Below are positions 18,193 through 27,555 of a stretch of 50,148 nt of DNA, one piece after another. Within the stretch, counting starts at the first letter, position 1. Each line of letters begins with the position of its first letter. The position numbers were made by a program, and so were the translations under genes. The stretch spans positions 1-50,148 of the forward strand of contig JAIMBC010000007.1 in assembly GCA_023511675.1 (NCBI GenBank). Direction: 5' to 3'. The notes below the pieces were generated by a model. The model was given only the letters and a program-made list of their open reading frames with translations, was not told the DNA's origin and made no database searches. This stretch comes from Pirellulales bacterium. GTDB taxonomy: Bacteria > Planctomycetota > Planctomycetia > Pirellulales > JAIMBC01.

Positions 18193-18977
18193 CAGAATTT
18201 CATGGCGGTAAAGCCGCCATCGACATACACGGCCGCCCCCGTGATGAAGCTGCCTGCCCGGGGCGAGAGCAGCAGCAGCGCGGCCCCCACCAGCTCTTCG
18301 GGCTCGCCGAAGCGAGCCATGGGCGTCTGGGCCATGACGCGTGCCGTACGTTCGGCGTCCAGGATGCGGCGGTTCTGTTCGGCGGGAAAGAAGCCCGGGC
18401 ACAACGCGTTGACGCGTACGCCTAGGGGGGCCAGTTCGCGGGCCACATTCTGCGTGAGGTTCACCACGGCGGCCTTGGAGGCCGAATAGGCGAACACCTT
18501 GGAAAGCGGCAGGTGGGCCGTCACGCTGGCGATGTTCAGGATCGAGCCGCGCTCGGGCACGCCGGCCATGTGCTGCCCAAAGATCTGGCAGCCCCAGTGA
18601 ACGGCCTTGAGGTTTGAGGTCATCACGCGGTCCCACTCCTCGTCGCGGACCTCGAAGTAGGAGCTGGCGGCGTTCACGCCCGCGCCGTTGATCAGCATGT
18701 CCACACGGCCGTACCTTGCCAGCACCGCTTCCAGCAGGGCGGCAATCGACTCCCGACTGGTGACGTCCACCGGAAGAAACGCCCCCTCGCCGCCGGCCGC
18801 CGCGATCTGTTCCACGCATCGCCTGCCGCGCTCGGCATCCCGACCGGCCGCCACGACCGTGGCACCCGCCCGGGCCAGGCCCAGCGCCAGCGCCCCGCCC
18901 AGCGTGCCGGTGCCGCCGATCACCACGCCCACGCGCCCAGATAGTCCGAACAGCTCTTCAAGGTATGCATTGGCCAT
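18192..18977 (-). CDS. Short-chain dehydrogenase/reductase inside the gnd-zwf operon
   Basis: A 261-residue SDR with the glycine-rich cofactor loop [15 protein letters not shown] (about 22-36), INGAGVN, a catalytic Ser in NIASVTAH and the YSASK catalytic Tyr/Lys pair, followed by [11 protein letters not shown] and a [11 protein letters not shown] tail. These features are close to the gluconate 5-dehydrogenase / 2-deoxy-gluconate 3-dehydrogenase branch, which reduces keto sugar acids. The ATG is preceded by GAGGT six bases upstream, and the stop overlaps zwf. It starts 18 bases after gnd. The position suggests a substrate such as gluconate, ketogluconate or mannonate, but this is inferred. Confidence 0.9.
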   Translation of the reverse strand: MANAYLEELFGLSGRVGVVIGGTGTLGGALALGLARAGATVVAAGRDAERGRRCVEQIAAAGGEGAFLPVDVTSRESIAALLEAVLARYGRVDMLINGAGVNAASSYFEVRDEEWDRVMTSNLKAVHWGCQIFGQHMAGVPERGSILNIASVTAHLPLSKVFAYSASKAAVVNLTQNVARELAPLGVRVNALCPGFFPAEQNRRILDAERTARVMAQTPMARFGEPEELVGAALLLLSPRAGSFITGAAVYVDGGFTAMKF

Positions 18978-18995
18978 GGTGTACCTCGCCGCCCG

Positions 18996-20438
18996 TCAAT
19001 TCTCAGGCGGCCTCCTCAGCCGCAGCCAGTCTGTGTGGAACGTACCGGGCCGATCGACGCGCTCGTACGTGTGCGCACCAAAATAATCTCGCTGCGCTTG
19101 CAGCAGGTTGGCCGGCAAGCGGGCGGAGCGGTAGCCGTCGTAATAGGTGAGCGCCGTGGTGAAGGCGGGCACCGGCAGTCCCAGCTCAATGGCCGTGCAC
19201 AGCACGTGCCGCCAGGCAGGCTGTGCCGCCTCGACCGCCTTGCGGAAATAAGGTGCCAGCAGCAGGTTCTCCAGCTCGGGATTCTCGGCGAAGGCCGCCT
19301 TGATGTGCTCCAGAAAGCGGGCGCGGATGATGCACCCGCCGCGCCACAACAGGGCGATCTGGCCGTAATCCAGCGGCCATTGGTGCTCCGCGGCCGCGGC
19401 CCGAAGCTGCACAAAGCCCTGTGCATAGCTGGCGATCTTCGAGGCGTAGAGGGCCTGCCGTACCTGGTCGATGAAGGTCTCGCGCGGCCCCTCGTATCGG
19501 CCGGCAGGGCCGGAGAGAAGCTGGCTGGCCCGCAGGCGTGCCTCCTTGAGTGCCGAGAGGCAGCGGGCATATACCGCCTCGGTGACCAACGTGCTGGGCA
19601 CGCCCAGATCGAGCGCAAGCTGGCTCATCCACTTGCCCGTTCCCTTGGCGCCGGCTCGGTCCAGGATCAGGTCGATCAGGTCTGCACCCGTCTCGGGGTC
19701 GCGGACGCTAAAGATGTCTCGCGTGATCTCGATGAGGTAGCTGTTCAACTCGCCGCGATTCCACTGTGCGAACACCTCGTACAACTCGTTGTTGGAGAGG
19801 CCCAGCGCATGTTTGAGCAGCCAGTAGGCCTCGCAGATGAGCTGCATGTCGCCATATTCGATGCCGTTGTGCACCATCTTGACATAATGGCCGGCGCCGC
19901 GGGGCCCGACCCACTCGCAACAGGGGATGTCGCCCTGCGGGCCGACCTTGGCGGCAATGGCCTGGAAGATGGGCCGGATGATCGGCCAGGCAGCGGGGCT
20001 GCCGCCGGGCATGAGGCTGGGCCCCTTGAGCGCTCCCTCCTCGCCGCCAGAGACCCCCGTGCCCACGTACAGCAGCCCGCGGCCCTCTACGTAGGCGGTG
20101 CGCCGCTCCGTATCGGCAAAGTGCGTGTTGCCCCCATCGATGATCACATCGCCCGGCGCAAGCAGCGGCAAGAGCTGCTCGATCACCGCATCCACCGCCG
20201 GGCCTGCCTTGATCATCAACATCACCTTGCGCGGCGGCCGCAGCGCACAGACCAGCTCTTCTACCGTGTGGCAGCCGACGATGCGTTTGCCCGCAGCGCG
20301 GCCCTGCACAAACGCATCGACCACGCTGGTGGTGCGGTTGAACACGGCGACCTGGTAGCCGCGGCTCTCGATGTTGAGCGCCAGGTTCTCGCCCATCACG
20401 GCCAGGCCGTAGATGCCGATATCGCACGTGGGGGTCAT
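18996..20438 (-). CDS. gnd: 6-phosphogluconate dehydrogenase, decarboxylating
   Basis: The 480-residue enzyme converts 6-phosphogluconate to ribulose-5-phosphate and CO2. It begins MTPTCDIGIYGLAVMGENLA with the NADP-binding motif GLAVMGENL (11-19). It also contains IIDGGNTHFADTERR, GVSGGEEGALKGPSLMPGG, the substrate-binding VKMVHNGIEYGDMQ, and the C-terminal YFGAHTYERVD. Length matches the long, E. coli-type enzyme. The frame is open upstream to 20612 but those residues are not protein-like. It is the first gene of the minus-strand gnd-SDR-zwf operon. Confidence 0.97.
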   Translation of the reverse strand: MTPTCDIGIYGLAVMGENLALNIESRGYQVAVFNRTTSVVDAFVQGRAAGKRIVGCHTVEELVCALRPPRKVMLMIKAGPAVDAVIEQLLPLLAPGDVIIDGGNTHFADTERRTAYVEGRGLLYVGTGVSGGEEGALKGPSLMPGGSPAAWPIIRPIFQAIAAKVGPQGDIPCCEWVGPRGAGHYVKMVHNGIEYGDMQLICEAYWLLKHALGLSNNELYEVFAQWNRGELNSYLIEITRDIFSVRDPETGADLIDLILDRAGAKGTGKWMSQLALDLGVPSTLVTEAVYARCLSALKEARLRASQLLSGPAGRYEGPRETFIDQVRQALYASKIASYAQGFVQLRAAAAEHQWPLDYGQIALLWRGGCIIRARFLEHIKAAFAENPELENLLLAPYFRKAVEAAQPAWRHVLCTAIELGLPVPAFTTALTYYDGYRSARLPANLLQAQRDYFGAHTYERVDRPGTFHTDWLRLRRPPEN

Positions 20439-20821
20439 GGGAATCGTGGGGGCTCCAAAACGGGGTTCGCCTCTAGTATCGGCAAGCCGGGCTGACTGGC
20501 AAGTGCCCGCTGCTGCTCTGGGACGCTCGCCGCTTGCGGCCAGCACCATCGGCGCCACACCGCAGCCGAACCGCCGCAGCGCATCCCGTGGCGCTCTCAA
20601 CGCCTGCGGCAAGCGGCATTGGCCCTGATCACGGCGCTACCGTGCACGTGCCCGCCCGCAGCATCCGACTGCCGCCACACCGATGGCTGGCATCGCCTTG
20701 TCCGGCGACTCGCCAGGCCGCCCTTCCCAGGCGGGAGCTAGGACCGCCCCCTATCACGTTCCCGGCTCCTGCCCGGCAACGCGAGGAGGCCATTTAGGCT
20801 GGGACAGGCTTGCGGCGGACG
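20439..20821. other. Intergenic region upstream of gnd
   Basis: These 383 bases separate gnd from the HAD gene on the same strand. Nothing coding was recognised. The promoter of the gnd-SDR-zwf operon should lie in the left part. Confidence 0.45.
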
Positions 20822-21682
20822 TTAGCGCTCCCAGGGGGGGGTGTCGGGCAGGGCGCGGTCGAATTCGGCGGCTAGTTCCCGCTGGTACGCTTCGGTGAAG
20901 GTACCGGCGAGGAAGCGCTCGATGCCCTCCTCGAAGAACCGCTGCCAGCTTTGTTCTTCCGCACCGGGGATGATCGGGAAAAACAGGCAGCCGGCGGCCG
21001 CGGCGGCCTGCTGGTCCCCCGGCGCGTCGCCAATCATCAGGGCCTTGCCGGGGCCGTACTGCCGGGCTGCCGCCAGACATTCCTTCTTGGTGCCTACCTC
21101 CTGCCCGCAGATCAAACGCACATATCCTGCCAGGTTGTGTTCCTCCCACTCGCGGCGCAAGGCCTCGCTGGGCGTGGCGGAGACCACCACCAGATCGGCA
21201 CACTCGGCCAGCCGCATCAGACTCTCTCGCACAAACGGGAAAGGGGGCACGCCCCGCACGATGCGGGCCACAGCCTCGTTCACGGCCACAGACCACGCCA
21301 GCGCCTGGGCCAGGTCGGGGTCGCCGGTGGCCTCCACCTCCCGCTGGAGGGCGGGATTGGCCAGCTTGGTCTCCCGCCGGACCCAGGCCGCCAGTCCCGG
21401 CGGCACGCGCACCTGCACGCCACGAGCCCGCACCTCCGGCCGACGCCCCAGCCGCTCCAGCGTCTCAATCAGGGCTGGAAAGCGATTGATGCCGCGGCTC
21501 TTGGAATAGAGGTTGACGAACTCCGCCACCTCGCGCGCATACTTGCTCACGCCCTGCAGGTTGTAGCTGTTGATCGTGTTGGGGATGAAGCACTCCTTGT
21601 GCTTCACCTCCATGGTGTCGAAGGCGCAGCCGTCGGAATCGATGCCCACAAACAGCGAATGGCGCGGCGTTAAGTCGAGCAT
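20822..21682 (-). CDS. HAD-superfamily hydrolase
   Basis: A 286-residue HAD hydrolase. Motif I is GIDSDGCAFD with nucleophile Asp15 and Asp17; motif II is in VVVSATPSEAL; the lysine and acidic motifs are in GPGKALMIGDAPGDQQAA. The cap region, with KHKECFIPNTINSYNLQGVS and FVNLYSKSRGINRFPALIETL, is distinctive and longer than in phosphoglycolate phosphatases. Phosphatase activity on a small phosphorylated metabolite is likely, but the substrate is unknown. The gene starts 29 bases after the PPi-phosphofructokinase stop on the same strand, so the two probably form an operon and a sugar phosphate is a plausible substrate. Confidence 0.87.
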   Translation of the reverse strand: MLDLTPRHSLFVGIDSDGCAFDTMEVKHKECFIPNTINSYNLQGVSKYAREVAEFVNLYSKSRGINRFPALIETLERLGRRPEVRARGVQVRVPPGLAAWVRRETKLANPALQREVEATGDPDLAQALAWSVAVNEAVARIVRGVPPFPFVRESLMRLAECADLVVVSATPSEALRREWEEHNLAGYVRLICGQEVGTKKECLAAARQYGPGKALMIGDAPGDQQAAAAAGCLFFPIIPGAEEQSWQRFFEEGIERFLAGTFTEAYQRELAAEFDRALPDTPPWER

Positions 21683-21711
21683 GCAGCAGTGCTTCCGGCG
21701 TGATAAAGGGG

Positions 21712-23001
21712 CTAGCGGCGGTCGGCCTGCGGTACGTACCGGCCGAGTTTCTGTGCGGCGTAGATCGGCCGCAGGCGAGCCAGCCGCTGCCGGCCGTCGA
21801 TGAGGGGAAGGTGGATCATATCGTCCCCGATCAAGGGGCGGGCGTAGCGGACGAAGTCATCCGTGACGTCGGTGCCGCTGGGGCCAATCCAGGAGGCGGG
21901 AAAGGTCCGCTCGCTATTGGCCACCTCGGCCAGCGGCACGCGGTCGTAGCGTACGCGGTAGATCGGCCCCGGCTCACGCAGAATGGTGGCCATGTAGCCG
22001 CTCTCGCCGCGAGCTGCCAGCTCCACGGCCTGCTGGCCCACGCGATACGCCTCTTCCAGGTCCACGGGGGAGGCGTAGGCCATCGAATGCCGCTGGTCCG
22101 TGCCCGCCACGTTGCCCCGGGCTACCCCCTTTACGGCCAGGCCCACCTCGTTCAGGTAGTTCACCACCACCTGCGCTACGGTGGTGTGGCTGGAGCTAAA
22201 GGCCACGTGGCCAAATGAGTCGCGCACCTCGCCCAGCGAGCCTACAGCAAAGCCCTCACTGATCACCACCAGGGCACGGCCCCGGCGGCGGAGCATATCG
22301 TTCACATGGTCCGCCAGCTCTTCCAGACTCCAGGCCCGTTCGGCCAGGTAGATCAACAGCGGCATCTCTCGCTGCGGATCCGCCAGCCGCGCCGCCGCGG
22401 GAATGAAACCAATCTTCCGCCCCATGGCCTGCATGACCAGCACTGGATCCGCCGGGCAAGACCCCGCATTCTCCTCATTCGCATTCTGCACGGCATGCAT
22501 CCAGTAGCGTGCCACCGACCCATACCCCGGCGTGTGGTCGATGAGGCGGAAGGCACTATCTCCCACGTCGTTGTCGATGGTCTTGGGCACGCCCACTGCC
22601 ACCAGGTCCAAGCCGCGTTCGTGTGCCAGCGCGGCAACCTTGTGCGCCGTGTCCATGGAGTCGTTGCCGCCGATGTACATGAAGTAGCCCACCTGGTGGG
22701 CCTTGAAGACCTCGATCACGCGGTCGAAGTCTTCTTGCTGCTGCGGCCGGAGCTTGTAGCGGCAGGTGCCGATGGAGCCTGCCGCGGGCGTGGTCCGCAA
22801 CAGCGAGATTTCCTCGGCAGGCTGGGCTGAAAGGTCCAGCAGTTCTTCCTTGAGCACGCCCTCGATGCCGTGGCGAGCGCCGTACACCGTACCGATGGCC
22901 TGCACGTCTCGGGCCGCCTCGACAATGCCGCGGAGCGTGTTGTTGATGACCGGGCTTGGGCCGCCGCTCTGGGCGACTACCAGGTTGCGTGCACTAGGCA
23001 T
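21712..23001 (-). CDS. 6-phosphofructokinase, pyrophosphate-dependent type
   Basis: A protein of about 429 residues in the phosphofructokinase family. The N-terminus VVAQSGGPSPVINNTLRG is the phosphoryl-donor loop. The motif GGNDS (111-115) has Asp where ATP-dependent enzymes have Gly, and PKTIDND (139-145) has Lys before TIDND; together these are the established signature of PPi-dependent enzymes. VMGRK-type and EGFAVG segments are also present. It interconverts fructose-6-phosphate and fructose-1,6-bisphosphate using PPi. An ATG at 23022 would add seven residues. The HAD gene follows after 29 bases. Confidence 0.92.
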   Translation of the reverse strand: MPSARNLVVAQSGGPSPVINNTLRGIVEAARDVQAIGTVYGARHGIEGVLKEELLDLSAQPAEEISLLRTTPAAGSIGTCRYKLRPQQQEDFDRVIEVFKAHQVGYFMYIGGNDSMDTAHKVAALAHERGLDLVAVGVPKTIDNDVGDSAFRLIDHTPGYGSVARYWMHAVQNANEENAGSCPADPVLVMQAMGRKIGFIPAAARLADPQREMPLLIYLAERAWSLEELADHVNDMLRRRGRALVVISEGFAVGSLGEVRDSFGHVAFSSSHTTVAQVVVNYLNEVGLAVKGVARGNVAGTDQRHSMAYASPVDLEEAYRVGQQAVELAARGESGYMATILREPGPIYRVRYDRVPLAEVANSERTFPASWIGPSGTDVTDDFVRYARPLIGDDMIHLPLIDGRQRLARLRPIYAAQKLGRYVPQADRR

Positions 23002-23459
23002 GAGGGAGACGCTAGAAAGCAAAGCAGAAGAAAGTCAATGCGGTAGACAGTACAGAAGGAGCACGTAGTAGCGGGGCAGAGGGAGGAGGGTGGCGTAGCA
23101 AGGGCGCGCCGTTATGGGGCGCGGGGAGGCGTTCACTTCAAGCTCCACTCTGCTCCAGGGGGTCAAGGCGTAGGCCAGCTCGTCAAGTAGGGCTCGACGT
23201 GTCGTGGAGGCGACAGGCCGATTGTAGCCCTATCTCCGCCCTGCCGCAACGAGCGGCGCCTCGAGCCGTGAGGCTGGTATGTGTGGCGGCACCGGATGGG
23301 TGGCTCCGAAAGGTGCTGGGTGCGGGCACATGTTGGCGTTTGTTCCGTGTGCGCAGCCCGGCTGGCTCCCCTTTGGCGCTGGCCGGGCAGAGGGTGCTGC
23401 CTGCGGGGCGCAAGGCGGTATAATCGGCCGGGCCCCCGCGTGGCGGGAGGCTGGCCATT
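23002..23459. other. Divergent intergenic region
   Basis: This region lies between the PPi-phosphofructokinase start (minus) and the SDR start (plus), so promoters for both should be here. A frame continuous with the SDR is open to 23279 but its residues (Cys/Gly/Trp-rich) are not protein-like. No repeat or RNA gene was recognised. Confidence 0.45.
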
Positions 23460-23464
23460 GGAGG
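23460..23464 (+). promoter_or_regulatory. Ribosome-binding site deciding a GTG start
   Basis: GGAGG at 23460-23464 is six bases before GTG 23471. This pairs with the start of a normal SDR N-terminus and rules out the longer open frame from 23279. Confidence 0.6.
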
Positions 23465-23470
23465 TCCACC

Positions 23471-24250
23471 GTGCCCGATCTTGCTTCGTCCGAATCGAAC
23501 TTGCTTGCCGGCCGCGTGGCGTTGGTTACGGGCGCCGGTGTGGGGATCGGCCGCGCCGTGGCGCTGGCCCTGGGCCGCAGGGGGGCGCGTGTTGGCATCC
23601 ACTATCACCGCAGCAGCGATGGGGCGGCGGAAGTGCTCGAGGCATTGCGTCAATGTGGCACAGAAGCGCTGCTCTTGCCCGCGGACCTGACGAGCGAGGC
23701 CGAGGCCCATCGAGTGGTGGACAGATTGGTCGAGGCATGGGGGCGGCTGGACATCCTGGTCAACAACGCCGGTTCTCCGCTGGCGCGCACGAGCATTGAG
23801 CAGTGCAGCCTGGATTTGTGGCAGCAAGCGCTGGCGGTAAATGTGACCAGTGCCTTTCTTGTCACGCGGCGTGCCATTCCGTACCTGCGTGCCAGCGGGC
23901 GCGGTGCGATTGTGAACAATCTTTCGCTCTCCGTGCAGACCGGCGGTGCAGGCGGGGCGGGACCCTATGCCGCGGCCAAGGGAGCCTTGCAGGTCCTCAC
24001 GCGTACGCTGGCGCGCGAGCTGGCTCCGCAGGTGCGAGTCAACGCGGTGATGCCCGGCGTGATCGAAACCCGCCATCATGAGGTCTTCAGCACGCCGCAG
24101 CGGATGGCCGAGTACCGCAGCGAGACGCCGCTGGGACGCAACGGCTGTGCCGAAGAGGTTGCCGAGGCGGTGGCATTTCTGGCGAGCGATGCGGCCGGCT
24201 TTATCACCGGAGCGATCCTCGACATCAACGGCGGCCGCTTTTTGCGGTAA
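23471..24250 (+). CDS. Short-chain dehydrogenase/reductase (FabG-like)
   Basis: A 259-residue SDR starting at GTG 23471. It has VALVTGAGVGIGRAVALALG (the TGxxxGxG cofactor motif), LVNNAGSP, a catalytic Ser in NNLSLSVQT and the YAAAK catalytic pair, then VNAVMPGVIETRHHEV and a C-terminal ITGAILDINGG. It is a classical NAD(P)-dependent SDR resembling 3-oxoacyl-ACP reductase and pteridine-reductase-like proteins, but the substrate is not decided by sequence. The S9 peptidase gene follows 93 bases downstream on the same strand. Confidence 0.9.
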   Translation: MPDLASSESNLLAGRVALVTGAGVGIGRAVALALGRRGARVGIHYHRSSDGAAEVLEALRQCGTEALLLPADLTSEAEAHRVVDRLVEAWGRLDILVNNAGSPLARTSIEQCSLDLWQQALAVNVTSAFLVTRRAIPYLRASGRGAIVNNLSLSVQTGGAGGAGPYAAAKGALQVLTRTLARELAPQVRVNAVMPGVIETRHHEVFSTPQRMAEYRSETPLGRNGCAEEVAEAVAFLASDAAGFITGAILDINGGRFLR

Positions 24251-24343
24251 AGCAGCCGCTCGATCCATGGACGTGCGACTGCAAGACGGTTTTCCTGAAA
24301 ATATCATCAGCGCAGGTGTAAGACAGCCCGCCAAGAGCAGAAC

Positions 24344-26233
24344 ATGAAAGCGACTCGACCCTACGGCCTCTGGGACAGCATGATCACGCCTGCCAGCCTG
24401 GCAGAGGAGCGGCGGCTGGGCCCCCCGCAATGGGACAGCGACGGTACTACCCTAGTCTGGCTCGAAGGCCGGTCCGACCGAGGTGTACTGGTATCCTGGC
24501 GGATGGGCGAGGTTGCGCCGCGCGACCTCACCAGCGACCTGAGCGTGCGTGCGGAGGTGGGCTATGGCGGCGGCGATTTCACCGTGCACGGCGGACAGGC
24601 GTATTTCGTCGTCCACAAAGACGGGCGGCTGTTCCGCCAACCGCTGGCCGGCGGGCTTGCCAGGCCCGTGACCCCCCGCTTCGGACAGGCGGCTTCTCCC
24701 TGCGTCTCGCCTGATGACCGCTGGCTGGTCTACGTGCATCACGACGGCAAGGACGACCGGCTGGCCGTGGTGGATAGCACAGGTGGTGGCTGGCCTCAGA
24801 TCCTTGCACAGGGACACGATTTCTACATGCAGCCTTGCTGGAGCCCGGACGGACGGCGGCTGGCCTATATCGCCTGGGACCACCCCAACATGCCCTGGGA
24901 CGGCACGCTGCTGTATCTGGCAGAAGTCGAGTACCCAGCGCACGGTACGCCGCGCCTGCTCCAGCAGCGCGTGGTGGCCGGGGGGCCAGAGGTCTCGGTG
25001 TTTCAGCCCGAATTTACACCCGATGGCCGCCGCCTGCTGTTTGTCTCCGATGAAACCGGCTGGGGCCGGCTGGCCTGCCTCGATCTCGCCGGCCACCAGC
25101 GCCGCTGGCTTACGCCCGAAGGCGTCGAATATGCCACGCCCGCCTGGCTGCAAGGACAGCGCACATACTGCATCTGTGCCGATGGGCGCCGCCTTGCCGC
25201 TGCCGCCAATGAGCAGGGCTTCGTGCGTCTCGAACAAATCGACATCGACACGGGCACGCGCCAAACCATCGCCACGCTCGCCGATTATACCGATGTGAAC
25301 TACCCCGTTTCTCATCCCCACCTTGCCAAGGTTGCCTTGCTGGCAGGCAGCCCGCGCATCCCCACGCGGCTGGTGGTCTACGACCTGGAGTCCCAGGACA
25401 CGCAGGTGCTAGCGCGGACGAACGGAGAAACGCTGCCATCAGACGTGCTGGCCACGGCAGAGCCTGTCACATGGCCCTCGGCCGGCGAGCAGGCCCACGG
25501 TCTCTACTACGCGCCGCACAGCAACCAGTTCGAGAGTCCCGGCAGGCCGCCGCTGATTGTCATCGTGCATGGCGGTCCCACTTCTCAGGTGCGCGCGGGC
25601 TGGCGGCCCGAGGCGCAATTCTTTGCCACGCGCGGCTACGCGGTGCTGTTTGTGAACTATCGAGGCAGCACGGGCTACGGACGGGACTACATGCTGCGGT
25701 TGCGCGGCAACTGGGGTGTGTGCGATGTGGAGGACTGCCTCAGCGGCGTGGAGTATCTGGCCGCGGAGGGCGCAATCGACCGAGAGCGGACAGTGATCTT
25801 GGGCGGCAGCGCGGGCGGCTTTACCGTCTTGCAAACGCTGACGCAGCATCCCGAGGCGTTTACGGCAGGCATCTCGCTGTACGGGGTGGCTAACCAGTTC
25901 GCCCTGGCGGCAGACACGCACAAATTCGAGAGCCGCTATACTGACTCGCTGATCGGACCCTTACCCGAGGCGGCAGCGACGTATCGTGAGCGATCACCCG
26001 TGTATCATGCCATGCGGATCCGAAGGCCGTTGGCGGTATTTCAGGGAGATATCGATCGCGTGGTGCCGCGAAACCAGTCGGACGCGATTGTGGAGGCCCT
26101 GCGGCGCAGCGGTACGCCCCATGAGTACCACGTGTACCAGGGAGAGGGACACGGCTGGCGCAAGCGAGAGACCATCGAACATTACTACCGAGCGGTGGAG
26201 GCATTTCTGAGGCGCTACGTGATCTACTCCTGA
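24344..26233 (+). CDS. S9-family prolyl oligopeptidase-like peptidase
   Basis: A 629-residue serine peptidase with an N-terminal beta-propeller of TolB/WD40-like blades (residues about 25-370, with repeated PxWSPDGRRLAYI-type motifs) and a C-terminal alpha/beta-hydrolase domain (from about 400, VIVHGGPTSQ). The catalytic triad can be read as Ser489 (GGSAGGF), Asp571 (GDIDRVVP) and His603 (GEGHGWRKRE). This matches acylaminoacyl-peptidase/dipeptidyl-peptidase-like S9C enzymes, which trim short peptides. No signal peptide is evident, so it is probably cytoplasmic. The stop overlaps the convergent GH99-like gene by 10 bases. Confidence 0.92.
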   Translation: MKATRPYGLWDSMITPASLAEERRLGPPQWDSDGTTLVWLEGRSDRGVLVSWRMGEVAPRDLTSDLSVRAEVGYGGGDFTVHGGQAYFVVHKDGRLFRQPLAGGLARPVTPRFGQAASPCVSPDDRWLVYVHHDGKDDRLAVVDSTGGGWPQILAQGHDFYMQPCWSPDGRRLAYIAWDHPNMPWDGTLLYLAEVEYPAHGTPRLLQQRVVAGGPEVSVFQPEFTPDGRRLLFVSDETGWGRLACLDLAGHQRRWLTPEGVEYATPAWLQGQRTYCICADGRRLAAAANEQGFVRLEQIDIDTGTRQTIATLADYTDVNYPVSHPHLAKVALLAGSPRIPTRLVVYDLESQDTQVLARTNGETLPSDVLATAEPVTWPSAGEQAHGLYYAPHSNQFESPGRPPLIVIVHGGPTSQVRAGWRPEAQFFATRGYAVLFVNYRGSTGYGRDYMLRLRGNWGVCDVEDCLSGVEYLAAEGAIDRERTVILGGSAGGFTVLQTLTQHPEAFTAGISLYGVANQFALAADTHKFESRYTDSLIGPLPEAAATYRERSPVYHAMRIRRPLAVFQGDIDRVVPRNQSDAIVEALRRSGTPHEYHVYQGEGHGWRKRETIEHYYRAVEAFLRRYVIYS

Positions 26234-27555
26234 GACGCCTGCCAGCGGCGGCGCCAGGCGCGCAATCCCTCCAGGTACTCGAAGCCATACTCTCTGGCAG
26301 GCTCGATGGAGGTGTCCTCATGCCACTCGTTCCAGGAGGTGATCATCACCATGCGCGGTTGCCCCCCTGCCAGGCGCTGTGCCGCCGCAAGCTGCTCTTG
26401 GAACAGCTCCACACTGCGGGGAATGGGCGGATGCCCGGCCCGAGGGCGCACGGCTCGGTCGTCGAAACCGGGCAGCACCCCAGGGACGAAAGCCACGCCC
26501 GCACGCTGCGCGGCACGGGACCAGCGGTCATACTGTGCGGCCACCTTTTCGGCAAAGCGCTCGGCAATGTCCGGCACGGAGGCATGCATGTTGTAGGCGG
26601 TGACCGCGTCGAAGAGCGCCAGCCGCTCTGGGGAAGGTTGGTGCCAGTACACCTCGTCTCCCACGAAATAAGGCTCGCGGCCCACGGTATGCTGGATGGC
26701 GGCTCGGGCATCGGCCAGCGCGCCGGCCACATCTCCCGCAAAGATTCGCGTTAGGTACAGAAACACGACTGGGCGTTGGTCGATGTGCAGATAGTTGGGC
26801 TGGTCCAGAAAGGCCTCGGCCGCACGGCGCAGATCCTCGACGAGCGTGCGGCGGTTGGCGGCATCGTCCAGATCGATACGGCCATCGACCACGCGCAGGC
26901 GGCCCGCGGTCTCGTACAACAGGGCCAATCGCAATCGAGCGGCTGCCTCTGCGCAAAAGAAGGCGGAGATCGTTTGATGCTCGGCCGAATCGGGCCCCCA
27001 CCAGCTTGCCACCCAGAAGTCGATGCCGTATGCCGCGGCCCAGGCGATCTGCTGATGGATCACCTCTGGATCGGCCGAGTGATACTCGCCCAACAGCGGG
27101 GTGTTGCGATAGCCGTCTTGCCAGTGCCGCCGCTGTGGACCGTACCACGGATACCAGTAGGTCCCGACCAGCAGCGAGGTCTGGCCCTCCGTCCGTACAT
27201 CGCCTGCCGGCTCCTCGGCTCGCTGTCGCTCGCGAAAAGCGGCTGCGGCCAGCGCCGCAGGCCGCCAGCGGACATGCTCCCGACCCGGCCCGTGTCGCGC
27301 AGCGATGGAAGCTGCACATGCACTCTGTCGCGGTCCAGAGCGGGCTGCACTTGCCCATGCTCCCCCCTGCTCGGCCAGCCCCCGGTGCGCGGGGCGGCCA
27401 GGGCCATGCCTGATAGCCGGCCATGCGGCTGCCAGCACACTCCCCAGGCCCACCAGCCAGATGCCCAGGTGAGCGGCTGACCTTGAACCTGTGCGAGGAA
27501 CTGCCCCGCCCAAAACACGCGCCTGCATCATGCCTGGCCGGCAAAGCAGAATCAT
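26224..27555 (-). CDS. GH99-like (WbsX-type) glycan-processing protein
   Basis: The core from about residue 128 to the end is a TIM-barrel-like domain of the GH99/WbsX group: LLVGTYWYPWYGPQRRHW, YGIDFWVASWWGPDS, DQRPVVFLYLTRIFAG, and MITSWNEWHEDTSIEPA carrying the conserved WNEWHE. Related GH99 enzymes are endo-alpha-mannosidases, but many bacterial WbsX-like members are uncharacterised. The first 125 residues include a hydrophobic stretch (LGIWLVGLGSVLAAAWPAI) that may be a signal or anchor, followed by a low-complexity Arg/Ala region. The start is ATG 27555 with GAGG five bases upstream; 27531 is an alternative. The gene converges with the S9 peptidase, overlapping 10 bases. Confidence 0.82.
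   Translation of the reverse strand: MILLCRPGMMQARVLGGAVPRTGSRSAAHLGIWLVGLGSVLAAAWPAIRHGPGRPAHRGLAEQGGAWASAARSGPRQSACAASIAARHGPGREHVRWRPAALAAAAFRERQRAEEPAGDVRTEGQTSLLVGTYWYPWYGPQRRHWQDGYRNTPLLGEYHSADPEVIHQQIAWAAAYGIDFWVASWWGPDSAEHQTISAFFCAEAAARLRLALLYETAGRLRVVDGRIDLDDAANRRTLVEDLRRAAEAFLDQPNYLHIDQRPVVFLYLTRIFAGDVAGALADARAAIQHTVGREPYFVGDEVYWHQPSPERLALFDAVTAYNMHASVPDIAERFAEKVAAQYDRWSRAAQRAGVAFVPGVLPGFDDRAVRPRAGHPPIPRSVELFQEQLAAAQRLAGGQPRMVMITSWNEWHEDTSIEPAREYGFEYLEGLRAWRRRWQASQE

Noticed and set aside
19035-20495. 486-residue open frame antisense to gnd
   Set aside because: gnd shows all family motifs over this span; the opposite frame has no recognisable domain and reflects codon bias.
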